A DNA stretch of 64,000 bases from Ferdinandcohnia sp036962705 (lineage in GTDB: Bacteria > Bacillota > Bacilli > Bacillales > Bacillaceae_L). The translations under genes were made by a program, and so were the position numbers. Location of the stretch: NCBI RefSeq assembly GCF_036962705.1, contig NZ_JBALOQ010000050.1, forward strand, positions 11,901 to 75,900, in the 5' to 3' direction. Of the stretch, positions 26,544 through 34,439 are shown one piece after another. Each line of letters begins with the position of its first letter. Position 1 is the stretch's first letter. The notes under the pieces are model-generated. The model worked only from the letters and a program-made list of their open reading frames with translations. It was not told the origin of the DNA and made no database searches.

Positions 26544-27974
26544 GTGATTAATCAAAGTATTTCACAAGAATTAAAACATACCCTTAATCTGCTTGAGCAA
26601 AAAGAAAAAGAGGTAGAACAATTAAAGGAAATAATAGAACTGTTATATGACGGGGTTATCATGATTGATAGACAGGGAATAATCACAATGATGAATCAAA
26701 CTTATGGTGAGTTCCTCGGTGTTAAAGTTGAAGAGGTGATTGGCAAGCACGTCAAAGAAGTAATTGAAAATACACGTATGCACGTTGTTGTGGAAACGGG
26801 ACAATCAGAAATTGGCTCATTTATGATTGTAAAGGATAAAAGTATTATTGTCATGCGTACCCCTATTTGGAAAGACGGGAAGGTTGTTGGGGCGATAGGC
26901 AAGGTTTTATATACGGATATTAACGAGTTGAAATCTTTGGTTCAGCGCCTAAATGTAGTTGATAGTAAGCTGGACTTTGATAAACCGGAATTGAAAAAAG
27001 TGCAGGGATCCAAATATTCGTTTGACCAGATTATAGGCGAGCATGAGCGAATGAAAGAAGTAAAGGATTTAGCGTTGAATGTGGCCACTAGTCGCTCAAC
27101 GGTATTGATTCGAGGAGAAAGTGGAACAGGCAAGGAATTGTTTGCACATTCAATTCATGAAGCAAGTATCCGTTCTGAGGGACCGCTTATATGCCTTAAT
27201 TGCGCTGCCATACCAGCAAATTTATTAGAATCTGAACTCTTTGGTTATGAGGAGGGTGCATTTTCAGGAGCGAAAAAGGGCGGAAAACCTGGAAAGATTG
27301 AACAAGCCCAAGGTGGAACGTTATTTCTAGATGAAGTCGGCGATATGCCTCTCGATATGCAGGTAAAGCTATTACGAGTCTTACAGGAAAAAGAAGTTGA
27401 AAGAATTGGCGGCAGTCAGACTAAACAAATTGATATTAGGTTAATTTCAGCAACAAATCGTCCCCTAGAAGAATTGGTTAAAAAAGGGGAGTTTCGAGAA
27501 GACCTTTATTACCGCCTAAATGTGATTCAAATCATGATTCCACCCTTGAGGGAGCGAGGCAAAGATATCATTACTACAGCTCATCTAATTTTGGGTCAAT
27601 TAAATAATGAGCTCGGTAAAAGCATAAGTGGCTTTCACCCAAATGTAGAAAATTTATTTCGTCGTTATAAGTGGACGGGTAACGTGAGAGAAATGCAAAA
27701 TGTCATCGAGCGTGCTCTTCATATCGCAGATAATGGTCCGGAAATCTGTTTAGAACACCTTCCCCCTTATTTATTAGATCATGTTGAAAGGCAAACAGAT
27801 GATTCGTCCTTCTCCTTCTCTCTTGAAGAAGAGGTGGAAAGGGCCGAAAAAGCGGCAATCACCCGGGCATTAAAGACTAGTGAAGGGAATCGGTCTGAAG
27901 CGGCAGAAATGCTTGGCATACATAGAGCTAGCTTATATCGAAAGATGGAGAAATATGGTTTGTTAAATCTGTAA
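26544..27974 (+). CDS. Sigma-54-dependent transcriptional activator (PAS-AAA-Fis)
   Basis: 476-residue enhancer-binding protein. Order: N-terminal coiled coil (10-30), PAS domain (about 30-130), AAA+ ATPase (160-395) with Walker A GESGTGKE at 191-198, Walker B GGTLFLDEVG, sigma-54 loop GAFSGA at 238-243 (canonical GAFTGA, conservative Thr to Ser), and a C-terminal Fis-type HTH (EGNRSEAAEMLGIHRASLYRKM). GTG start behind GGGGAGG. It lies directly upstream of a -24/-12 promoter and probably activates the 3-hydroxybutyrate/ABC operon, with a small ligand sensed by PAS. Confidence 0.93.
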   Translation: MINQSISQELKHTLNLLEQKEKEVEQLKEIIELLYDGVIMIDRQGIITMMNQTYGEFLGVKVEEVIGKHVKEVIENTRMHVVVETGQSEIGSFMIVKDKSIIVMRTPIWKDGKVVGAIGKVLYTDINELKSLVQRLNVVDSKLDFDKPELKKVQGSKYSFDQIIGEHERMKEVKDLALNVATSRSTVLIRGESGTGKELFAHSIHEASIRSEGPLICLNCAAIPANLLESELFGYEEGAFSGAKKGGKPGKIEQAQGGTLFLDEVGDMPLDMQVKLLRVLQEKEVERIGGSQTKQIDIRLISATNRPLEELVKKGEFREDLYYRLNVIQIMIPPLRERGKDIITTAHLILGQLNNELGKSISGFHPNVENLFRRYKWTGNVREMQNVIERALHIADNGPEICLEHLPPYLLDHVERQTDDSSFSFSLEEEVERAEKAAITRALKTSEGNRSEAAEMLGIHRASLYRKMEKYGLLNL

Positions 27975-27979
27975 TAAGT

Positions 27980-28013
27980 GTTGCAATATTGAGACGTGTC
28001 GCATTATTGAGAC
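27980..28013 (+). promoter_or_regulatory. Candidate upstream activating sites
   Basis: Two direct copies of GTYGCAWTATTGAGAC (27980-27995 and 27998-28013), 18-bp period, about 200 bases upstream of the -24/-12 promoter. Position and duplication fit binding sites for the neighbouring enhancer-binding protein. Confidence 0.6.
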
Positions 28014-28017
28014 AAAG

Positions 28018-28031
28018 TGTAAGCGCTTGCT
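28018..28031 (+). promoter_or_regulatory. cre-like site (CcpA)
   Basis: TGTAAGCGCTTGCT fits the catabolite-responsive element consensus (TGWAARCGYTWNCW). Located between the candidate activator sites and the promoter. Confidence 0.65.
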
Positions 28032-28053
28032 TTAAATGCCATATTTTTAAAAA

Positions 28054-28080
28054 AACGTTGCAGTTTTGCAACGTTATTTT
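28054..28080 (+). terminator. Palindrome, terminator of the activator gene or extra operator
   Basis: AACGTTGCA-GTTT-TGCAACGTT followed by ATTTTTAT. Stem plus T tract fits a terminator; the GTTGCA half-sites also resemble the direct repeats upstream, so an operator role is possible. Confidence 0.6.
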
Positions 28081-28201
28081 TATCAATTTTCAATATTTTT
28101 AGAATTGAACACCAAACCTAATGAAAAATATAGAACCAAGTGATAAATAAAAAATAAAGAAATGGGCATTTACAAGGTGTTCAGAGATCCTACCAAAAAG
28201 T

Positions 28202-28217
28202 TGGCACAAATTTTGCA
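28202..28217 (+). promoter_or_regulatory. Sigma-54 (-24/-12) promoter
   Basis: TGGCAC-N5-TTGCA, an exact match to the sigma-54 core (TGGCAC-N5-TTGCW). Transcription should start near 28229 and read through repeat copy E into the dehydrogenase and ABC genes. Confidence 0.9.
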
Positions 28218-28245
28218 TTATTAATAGATAGGTTGAAAAAGTATT

Positions 28246-28523
28246 AACTTTATTCAGCAGAAGTCCCCTACTTCTATAAATGGGGATGGATGAAAAAAGA
28301 GTCTACAATTCAATTTGGGTTCAAAATTAGACTGAATAAAGTTAATGCCTTAATGCCTTAATGCCTCCGGCGGATGCCGGATTTTCAAATGAAACTTTTC
28401 TAGCAGTAAGATTAAAGACTAAAAACGCCACTTCNNNNNNNNNNNNNNNNNNTGGCAACGTCTTTATGACCCACATCGTGTGGGCCTAAAATCTGGGCGC
28501 AAATACGCCAAGGGGCATTTGAT
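28246..28523 (+). repeat. Dispersed structured repeat, copy E (contains assembly gap)
   Basis: Longest copy. 12-bp stem AACTTTATTCAG (28246-28257) with CTGAATAAAGTT (about 28331-28342) encloses an inner AGAAGT/ACTTCT hairpin. Then a GCCTTAAT duplication, GCCTCCGGCGGATGCC, GGATTTT/AAAATCT, TAAAGAC/GTCTTTA, CCCACA/TGTGGG and the end hairpin. The GCCAC hairpin is broken by 18 N. It begins about 17 bases after the predicted sigma-54 start site. Confidence 0.87.
28435..28452. other. Assembly gap (18 N)
   Basis: Run of N inside the hairpin loop of repeat copy E; the missing bases are expected to complete the GCCAC...GTGGC stem. Confidence 0.98.
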
Positions 28524-28542
28524 AAGGAAGGAGAAAAGTGAT

Positions 28543-28572
28543 ATGAAGGTATATTCTTCAAATGATGAATGA
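28543..28572 (+). CDS. Possible 9-codon leader peptide
   Basis: ATG with a strong AAGGAG 11 bases upstream opens M-K-V-Y-S-S-N-D-E-stop in the leader of the sigma-54 operon, right after repeat copy E. It could be a leader peptide or the stub of a lost gene; the only support is the ribosome site. Confidence 0.25.
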   Translation: MKVYSSNDE

Positions 28573-28673
28573 CGCAAGATACATTACTAGTTGGGGGGAT
28601 TGGACAATAATTGAGATAGTTAAGGGTTACACGGTTGCGGTATTGTTAGCGTTCCGATGGGGGGATTGTTGTT

Positions 28674-29471
28674 TTGAATCAAGCTAAAGAAAAAACACTT
28701 GAAAATAAAGTCGTTTTCATTACAGGAGCGGCTAGTGGAATAGGTCTAGATTTAGCCCAAGTATTTGCTAAAGAAGGTGCAAGAGTAGTAATCAGTGATC
28801 TGAATGAAGAAGCAGCAAAAGAAACTGCAGGTTCCATGAAGAATGATGGATTAGATGTCATGGGAATTGGATGTGATGTAACCAAGGAGCAAGAAATCAT
28901 ATCTTCAATAAATCATACCATTAATACGTATGGAAGAATTGATATTTTAATTAATAATGCGGGGTTACAGCACGTATCTACAATTGAGGATTTTCCTACT
29001 GAACGCTTTGAATTAATGCTTAAGGTGATGCTAACAGGTCCATTTATTGCTACAAAGCATGTATTTCCTATCATGAAAAAACAAAGATTTGGTAGAGTCA
29101 TAAATATGTCCTCTATTAATGGTTTAGTTGGTTTTGCAGGGAAGGCTGCTTACAATAGTGCGAAGCATGGAGTAAATGGTTTGACGAAGGTAGCAGCGTT
29201 AGAAGGGGCAGAATACGGAATCACCGTTAACGCCATTTGTCCTGGATATGTAGACACCCCACTTGTGCGAAATCAGTTAACTGACTTAGCAAAGACTAGA
29301 AATGTAGAGTTAGAAAATGTACTTGAAGAAGTAATTTATCCGCTTGTACCACAGAAGCGCTTATTACATGTCAAAGAAATTTCTAATTACGCCGTTTTTC
29401 TGGCAAGTGAAAAAGCAAATGGTATTACTGGACAGGAAATTGTGATTGATGGTGGTTACACAGTCCAATAA
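28674..29471 (+). CDS. 3-hydroxybutyrate dehydrogenase (SDR family)
   Basis: 265-residue classical short-chain dehydrogenase. NAD-binding TGAASGIG at 17-24, NNAG at 94-97, catalytic Ser147, Tyr160 and Lys164 (YNSAK). The stretches NMSSINGLVGFAGKAAY, NAICPGYVDTPLV and VPQKRLL are typical of D-3-hydroxybutyrate dehydrogenases, which oxidise 3-hydroxybutyrate to acetoacetate. TTG start behind GGGGGGA. First full gene after the sigma-54 promoter, so 3-hydroxybutyrate or a related acid is the likely inducer; inference only. Confidence 0.88.
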   Translation: MNQAKEKTLENKVVFITGAASGIGLDLAQVFAKEGARVVISDLNEEAAKETAGSMKNDGLDVMGIGCDVTKEQEIISSINHTINTYGRIDILINNAGLQHVSTIEDFPTERFELMLKVMLTGPFIATKHVFPIMKKQRFGRVINMSSINGLVGFAGKAAYNSAKHGVNGLTKVAALEGAEYGITVNAICPGYVDTPLVRNQLTDLAKTRNVELENVLEEVIYPLVPQKRLLHVKEISNYAVFLASEKANGITGQEIVIDGGYTVQ

Positions 29472-29565
29472 GAAAAAATAGTAGTAAACGGTATTTTTCT
29501 TTCATTATGCAGGTTTTATAAAATGAGTTAATCTTTTAGCTTTATTAAAAAGGGAGTGAATTATT

Positions 29566-30771
29566 TTGAAAAAATCAGTTTCAATCTTTCTAGTGGGTTT
29601 TATGTTATTATTTACAATTTTAGTAGGATGTAGTCCAAAGGTAGAAGAAACAGGTTCCACAGGGAAAAGTGATTCAGGGGATTCTTCAGGTAAGGATACC
29701 TTTAACGTAGGTTTAGCAATTTCTATGTCAGGTGGAACAGCTTTATTTGGTGAAGGAGTAAAAAGGGGTGCGGAGCTAGCTATTAATGAATTTAACGATG
29801 CAGGCGGCTTTGAAGGACAAAATGCAAAACTAGTCTTATATGATGATGAAGCCAAACCAGAAAAGTCTGTAGAGATTGTTCAAAAATTAATTAACCAAGA
29901 TAACATCGTTGCATTAATTGGACCTGCTAATTCTGGGAATGCCATGGCTCACATTCAATTTACTCAAGATGCAAAAATTCCTGAAGTTATACCAGTAGCT
30001 ACAGGGACACAAATCACACAAGAGTATAAAGATGCTGATAAAAACTATATTTTCCGTGTTGCACCTCTTGATGGCGTTCAAGTGTCTGCAATTTTAAAAG
30101 AGCTTATCGATAAACAAGGACTTACGAAGCTTGGCGTCATCCATGATACGGAAGGATACGGGCAAGGTGGCAGGGAAGATATTGTTAAGCAAATGAAGGA
30201 AGATTACAATATGGAACCAACTGTCATTTCAGCCTTTGATCCAAAGGAATTGAATCTCGAGCCTTCAATTCGTGATATGAACAATGCAGGGGTGGAGGCA
30301 GTTATCTTTTACGGGCTTGCACCACAGTCAGCAAAGTTACTTGAAGCTCGTTTCAATGAAGGGTTGGATGCTCCTATTTACGCGACTTGGGCTACAGGTG
30401 ACCCTACCGTTTTAAATCTAGTTGGAGATCTTGTGAAGGAAGACCTGTTTTTTGTACAGTCATATACGATTGATCAAAATGATGCAGCAAAAAAATTCCA
30501 TGAAAAAGTAATGGCAACGTATGGTGAAGACGTGTTTCCTATTGCTACTGCACAAGGATATGACAGTGCAAAACTTATCCTAGATGCAATAAAAAAGGTT
30601 GGCTTAGACAGTGAGAAAATTCGTGATCAAATTGAATCATTTACGGACTTTGAAGGTGTAACAGCAATTAAACCAGCAGCTTTCACTAAGGATAACCATG
30701 AAGCATTTGGTATTGACGAAGTATTTATTGCCAAATATAACGACGATTTACAAATTGTTGCAGCAGAATAA
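29566..30771 (+). CDS. LIV-type ABC substrate-binding lipoprotein
   Basis: 401-residue type I periplasmic-binding-fold lipoprotein (Leu/Ile/Val receptor family). Lipobox LVGC with Cys22; fold motifs NVGLAISMSGGTALFGEGVKRG and ALIGPANSGNAMA are seen in part (SGGTALFGEG near 54-63). TTG start behind AAGGGAGTG. First of four transporter genes. In this setting the ligand may be a short-chain hydroxy or fatty acid rather than an amino acid, but the sequence cannot say. Confidence 0.9.
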   Translation: MKKSVSIFLVGFMLLFTILVGCSPKVEETGSTGKSDSGDSSGKDTFNVGLAISMSGGTALFGEGVKRGAELAINEFNDAGGFEGQNAKLVLYDDEAKPEKSVEIVQKLINQDNIVALIGPANSGNAMAHIQFTQDAKIPEVIPVATGTQITQEYKDADKNYIFRVAPLDGVQVSAILKELIDKQGLTKLGVIHDTEGYGQGGREDIVKQMKEDYNMEPTVISAFDPKELNLEPSIRDMNNAGVEAVIFYGLAPQSAKLLEARFNEGLDAPIYATWATGDPTVLNLVGDLVKEDLFFVQSYTIDQNDAAKKFHEKVMATYGEDVFPIATAQGYDSAKLILDAIKKVGLDSEKIRDQIESFTDFEGVTAIKPAAFTKDNHEAFGIDEVFIAKYNDDLQIVAAE

Positions 30772-30883
30772 TAGAGTCATAACATATACCTTTTAACTGG
30801 TGTAAAGGGTGAGTCCCAATGAGGATTTCCCCTTTCACCATAAACTTGTTTTTTTTGTAGCTTATCTCAAGGGGGCGTTTGCT

Positions 30884-31783
30884 TTGGAATTAATGGATAT
30901 ATTAAAAGCCATTATCAATGGGTTAGTATATGGAAGCATTTATGCGATAATTGCCCAAGGATATTATATTACTTTTATCACGACTAAAACGATGAACTTT
31001 GGTCAAGGTGACTTTGTCATGCTTGGTTCACTTATTGGATTATCCACCTTTACTACAATAACTGCTTCAGGTGGGGGTGTTTGGATTGCCTTTATAGCAT
31101 CATTGCTATTGGTAATTGTCTTACTAGGTATTTCTGGTTGGGCATTGGAACAAGTCGCTATCCGACCGTTAAGAAGTTGGCATTCCATTGGTTGGATTTT
31201 AAGTACTGTGGCCGTTGCTATGATTGTGAGAAACGTAGCTATGCTTATATGGGGAAGAGATGTTTTGATGGCCCCATCTCCATTTGGACGCGCTATTTTA
31301 GATCTAGGTATATTTAAAATCCGCTATCATGAAATGTTTGTACTAGTTAGTGCTGTAGTTATTATGTTCCTCTTATACGTCTTCTTAAAGAAATCATTAT
31401 TTGGAAAGGCGCTTGAAGCAGTTGCCTTTAATAGAGAGGCTGCTTCATTAATGGGAATCAATCCCCGATTAATGGCTTCCATTGCTTTTATTATTGCCGG
31501 GATTCTCGCAGGAGTAGGTGGGGTATTAGTCGGACCTATGGTACATCCAGGTGCTTTTATCGGACTTTTCCTTGGATTAAAAGCATTTGCGGTTGCAATT
31601 ATTGGTGGTATCGAGAATCCACGAGGTATTTTTATCGGAGGACTTTTACTAGGTGTATTAGAAAATCTCTTTACTTTATATAGTACATCCATGAAAGAAG
31701 CTGCTGCGTTCTTTTTAATTCTTGTCATATTAGCAGTCCTTCCTCAAGGATTATTTGGAAAACGAGTAAAGGAGAAGTTTTAA
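30884..31783 (+). CDS. Branched-chain-type ABC permease (LivH family)
   Basis: 299-residue permease with about eight helices. LivH signature: NGLVYGSIYAIIAQGYYITF at the N terminus, then MNFGQGDFVMLG. TTG 30884 has AAGGGGG at 8 bases; the longer reading from 30809 includes a non-membrane stretch in the spacer and is rejected. The stop is one base before the next ATG, so it is coupled with the fusion gene downstream. Confidence 0.9.
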   Translation: MELMDILKAIINGLVYGSIYAIIAQGYYITFITTKTMNFGQGDFVMLGSLIGLSTFTTITASGGGVWIAFIASLLLVIVLLGISGWALEQVAIRPLRSWHSIGWILSTVAVAMIVRNVAMLIWGRDVLMAPSPFGRAILDLGIFKIRYHEMFVLVSAVVIMFLLYVFLKKSLFGKALEAVAFNREAASLMGINPRLMASIAFIIAGILAGVGGVLVGPMVHPGAFIGLFLGLKAFAVAIIGGIENPRGIFIGGLLLGVLENLFTLYSTSMKEAAAFFLILVILAVLPQGLFGKRVKEKF

Positions 31784-31784
31784 T

Positions 31785-33599
31785 ATGATAAAAGCAAAAT
31801 GGTGGATTTATCAAATTGTGATCCCACTCGCCCTCATATACGCGTTTCCATGGGTTTTTAACAATGCTCATACCATTCATGTTGCCCAGACATTCTTGAT
31901 TACCTACATTGTCATCGTTGGGTTAAATCTACTTGTGGGACTCTCTAATCAGCTTTCCCTGGGACATGTAGGATTTTATGCGATTGGGGCCTATTTATCA
32001 GTCATCCTTACCATGAAAGTAGGATTGAATTTCTTCGTAAGTATTATGATCTCTAGCTTAATAGCAGCAGCATTTGGAGCGATTGTAGCACTTTTGTCCT
32101 TACGAGCGAAAGGTCCTTATCTAGCCATGGTCACAATCGCGTTTGGAGAATTGGTTAGTATTATAGCGAACCGCTGGGTAGATGTCACAGGCGGTCCTGC
32201 TGGAATCAGAACTTCTGCACCATCTTTATTCGGTCTTGAGTTTGGCCCAGTTCAATATATGTGGTTTATTGGTCTGTTAGCTATCATCATTACAGCAGCC
32301 GCTGCGAATATCTTTAGAGGTCGTTTTGGAAGGACCTTTACTGCTTTTGGAAATAGTGAAGTTGCTTCAGAGGTGTTAGGGATTAATGTTCGGAATTGGA
32401 AAATACTAGCTTTTTCTGTTTCTGCCTTTTTAGCAGGTGTAGGTGGAGGGCTGTTCGCTTTTCAAAATCAGTTTATTAGTAGTACAACGTTTGATTTGAA
32501 TTTATCCATTATGTTCCTTATTGCGGTTATTATCGGAGGCTCGGGAACAAAGATAGGCCCTATTATAGGCACAGCGATTATCGTTGGGTTACCGCAATTC
32601 CTTCACAACTTTGTAGATTATCACTTAATGATTTTTGGTGGAATATTATTAATCGCACTTATCCTCTTACCCGATGGTATCGTGGGTGCCTTCACCAACC
32701 TTTCTTTCTTTAAAAAGTTTTCTAGTAAAAAAGTCAATACTAAATTAGGAATCTTACATGATGATCGGAAGGCAACAATAGATTTACCTGAAGGGATTAA
32801 TGGTAAGGTTTTAGAGCTTAAAGATCTTTCGATGCATTTTGGTGGATTAAAAGCTATTGACGAACTTGAAATAGAGGTTTTAGCTGGAACTGTTCACGGA
32901 ATTATTGGTCCAAATGGTTCGGGTAAAAGCACCACAGTTAACATCCTAAGTGGAGTCTATATGCCGACTGAAGGAAGCATGCTTTGGAAAGGAAAGAACA
33001 TTACAAAATATGCTCCCCATAGTATAGCGCAAGAAGGGATTACGAGAACATTTCAAAACCTACAGTTGTTTGAAGACATGAGCGTTTTACAAAACGTCAT
33101 GGTTGGCTTTCATCGTCACTTCAAAACAGGCTTCCTGAAAAACCTATTATATCTAGGTCAGGTATCTAAAGAAGAGCAATACTATGCACAAAAAGCCTAT
33201 GATCTATTAAGAATTGTTGGCTTAGAAAATAGAGCCCATGAAAAAGCGTCTGATTTACCATATGGAGAACAGCGATTAGTTGAAATAGCGAGGGGATTAG
33301 CTTTAAAACCTACTTTACTTATTCTGGATGAACCGGCAGCGGGGGCTAGTCCAAAAGAGATTGAAAAAATAATGGATGTGATCCAACGTCTAAAGAAGGC
33401 GGGATTGTCTATTATTTTGGTTGAGCACCATATGGATATTGTCATGAATATTTGTGATTATATTACAGTACTAGATTTCGGTAAGAAAATTTGTGAGGGA
33501 AATCCGGAAACGATTCAAAACGATCCAAGGGTAATTGATGCTTATCTCGGTGGGGAAGAGGTGAACCAGCTTGTTGCAGGTACAAAATCTATCAGTTAA
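31785..33599 (+). CDS. Fused LivM permease and LivG ATPase
   Basis: 604-residue single protein. The N-terminal part (about 1-315) is a LivM permease (LLVGLSNQLSLGHVGFYAIG, then PYLAMVTIAFGELV), and the C-terminal part (about 340-590) is a LivG-type ATPase with GPNGSGKST, signature LPYGEQRLVEIARGL, LLILDEP and VEHHMD. LivM and LivG are normally separate in Bacillus; a fusion of this order is known elsewhere. No frameshift is needed. It overlaps the LivF gene by 29 bases. Confidence 0.92.
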   Translation: MIKAKWWIYQIVIPLALIYAFPWVFNNAHTIHVAQTFLITYIVIVGLNLLVGLSNQLSLGHVGFYAIGAYLSVILTMKVGLNFFVSIMISSLIAAAFGAIVALLSLRAKGPYLAMVTIAFGELVSIIANRWVDVTGGPAGIRTSAPSLFGLEFGPVQYMWFIGLLAIIITAAAANIFRGRFGRTFTAFGNSEVASEVLGINVRNWKILAFSVSAFLAGVGGGLFAFQNQFISSTTFDLNLSIMFLIAVIIGGSGTKIGPIIGTAIIVGLPQFLHNFVDYHLMIFGGILLIALILLPDGIVGAFTNLSFFKKFSSKKVNTKLGILHDDRKATIDLPEGINGKVLELKDLSMHFGGLKAIDELEIEVLAGTVHGIIGPNGSGKSTTVNILSGVYMPTEGSMLWKGKNITKYAPHSIAQEGITRTFQNLQLFEDMSVLQNVMVGFHRHFKTGFLKNLLYLGQVSKEEQYYAQKAYDLLRIVGLENRAHEKASDLPYGEQRLVEIARGLALKPTLLILDEPAAGASPKEIEKIMDVIQRLKKAGLSIILVEHHMDIVMNICDYITVLDFGKKICEGNPETIQNDPRVIDAYLGGEEVNQLVAGTKSIS

Positions 33600-34281
33600 T
33601 TATGGTCATGCAACCGCTTTAAGTGATGTGTCAATGGAAGTAAATGAAGGTGAAATCGTAGCTGTTATTGGTCCCAATGGGGCTGGGAAAACTACCCTAT
33701 TAAAAGCAATCACGGGGTTGTTAAAGGTGAAGGAGGGTACTGTCCTATATAAGGATAATGTGATTACAGGTACCCCTGCTCATAAAATTTTAGGGTATGG
33801 TATATCCCATGTCCCTCAAGGCCGCCAAGTCTTTGGTGATCAGTCGGTAGAGGATAATCTAATTTTAGGAGCATTTACGATTAAAAAAGATAAACAAAAA
33901 ATTCAAGAGCTTATCGAAAGAGAATACGAAAGGTTTCCAAGACTAAAGGAGAGAAGAAGGCAGCATGCTGGTACATTAAGTGGTGGAGAGCAACAGATGC
34001 TAGCCGTATCCAGAGCACTTATGTCTGATCCTGATTTTGTTATTCTTGATGAGCCATCCATGGGTTTATCACCTATATTCGTAAAACAGATATTCGATAC
34101 TCTGTTAGAGTTAAAAAAATCTGGCAAGACGGTAGTGGTTGTCGAGCAATTAGCCATGGCTGCTTTAGCTATATCTGACCGTGCCTATGTGTTACAAGCA
34201 GGTGAAGTGAAGCTAAATGGAAAATCACGAGATTTACTAAGGGATGATAGTCTGGTAAAAACATATTTAGGTTCAGCTTAA
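33571..34281 (+). CDS. LIV-type ABC ATPase (LivF family)
   Basis: 236-residue ATPase, second nucleotide-binding subunit of the LIV-type importer. Walker A GPNGAGKTT at 34-42, signature LSGGEQQML, Walker B FVILDEPSMGLSP. Start TTG 33571 (or 33574) inside the end of the fusion gene, with GAGGTG upstream. Last gene of the sigma-54 operon. Confidence 0.92.
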   Translation: MLQVQNLSVNYGHATALSDVSMEVNEGEIVAVIGPNGAGKTTLLKAITGLLKVKEGTVLYKDNVITGTPAHKILGYGISHVPQGRQVFGDQSVEDNLILGAFTIKKDKQKIQELIEREYERFPRLKERRRQHAGTLSGGEQQMLAVSRALMSDPDFVILDEPSMGLSPIFVKQIFDTLLELKKSGKTVVVVEQLAMAALAISDRAYVLQAGEVKLNGKSRDLLRDDSLVKTYLGSA

Positions 34282-34310
34282 GCGAACATCGGATTCATGT
34301 CACTTGTATA

Positions 34311-34345
34311 GAAAAAGAATCTCGGGAAAACGAGATTCTTTTTCT
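34311..34345 (+). terminator. Terminator of the sigma-54 operon
   Basis: 14-bp stem GAAAAAGAATCTCG/CGAGATTCTTTTTC. Confidence 0.92.
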
Positions 34346-34439
34346 GTTTTTTTTATTGTCTCTATGTTAAACTTTATTTAGACTTTTTTGTTGACCTTGT
34401 AAAGGAGTGCCACTAGTGTGCTTTTTTATATGGTCTTTT

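Noticed and set aside
28543..28673. A real gene between repeat copy E and the dehydrogenase
   Set aside because: Only a 9-codon frame is open after the good ribosome site; listed with low confidence as a leader peptide.
29472..29565. Terminator between dehydrogenase and binding-protein genes
   Set aside because: Only a weak all-A/T stem (GAAAAATA/TATTTTTC) is present; it is unlikely to stop transcription.
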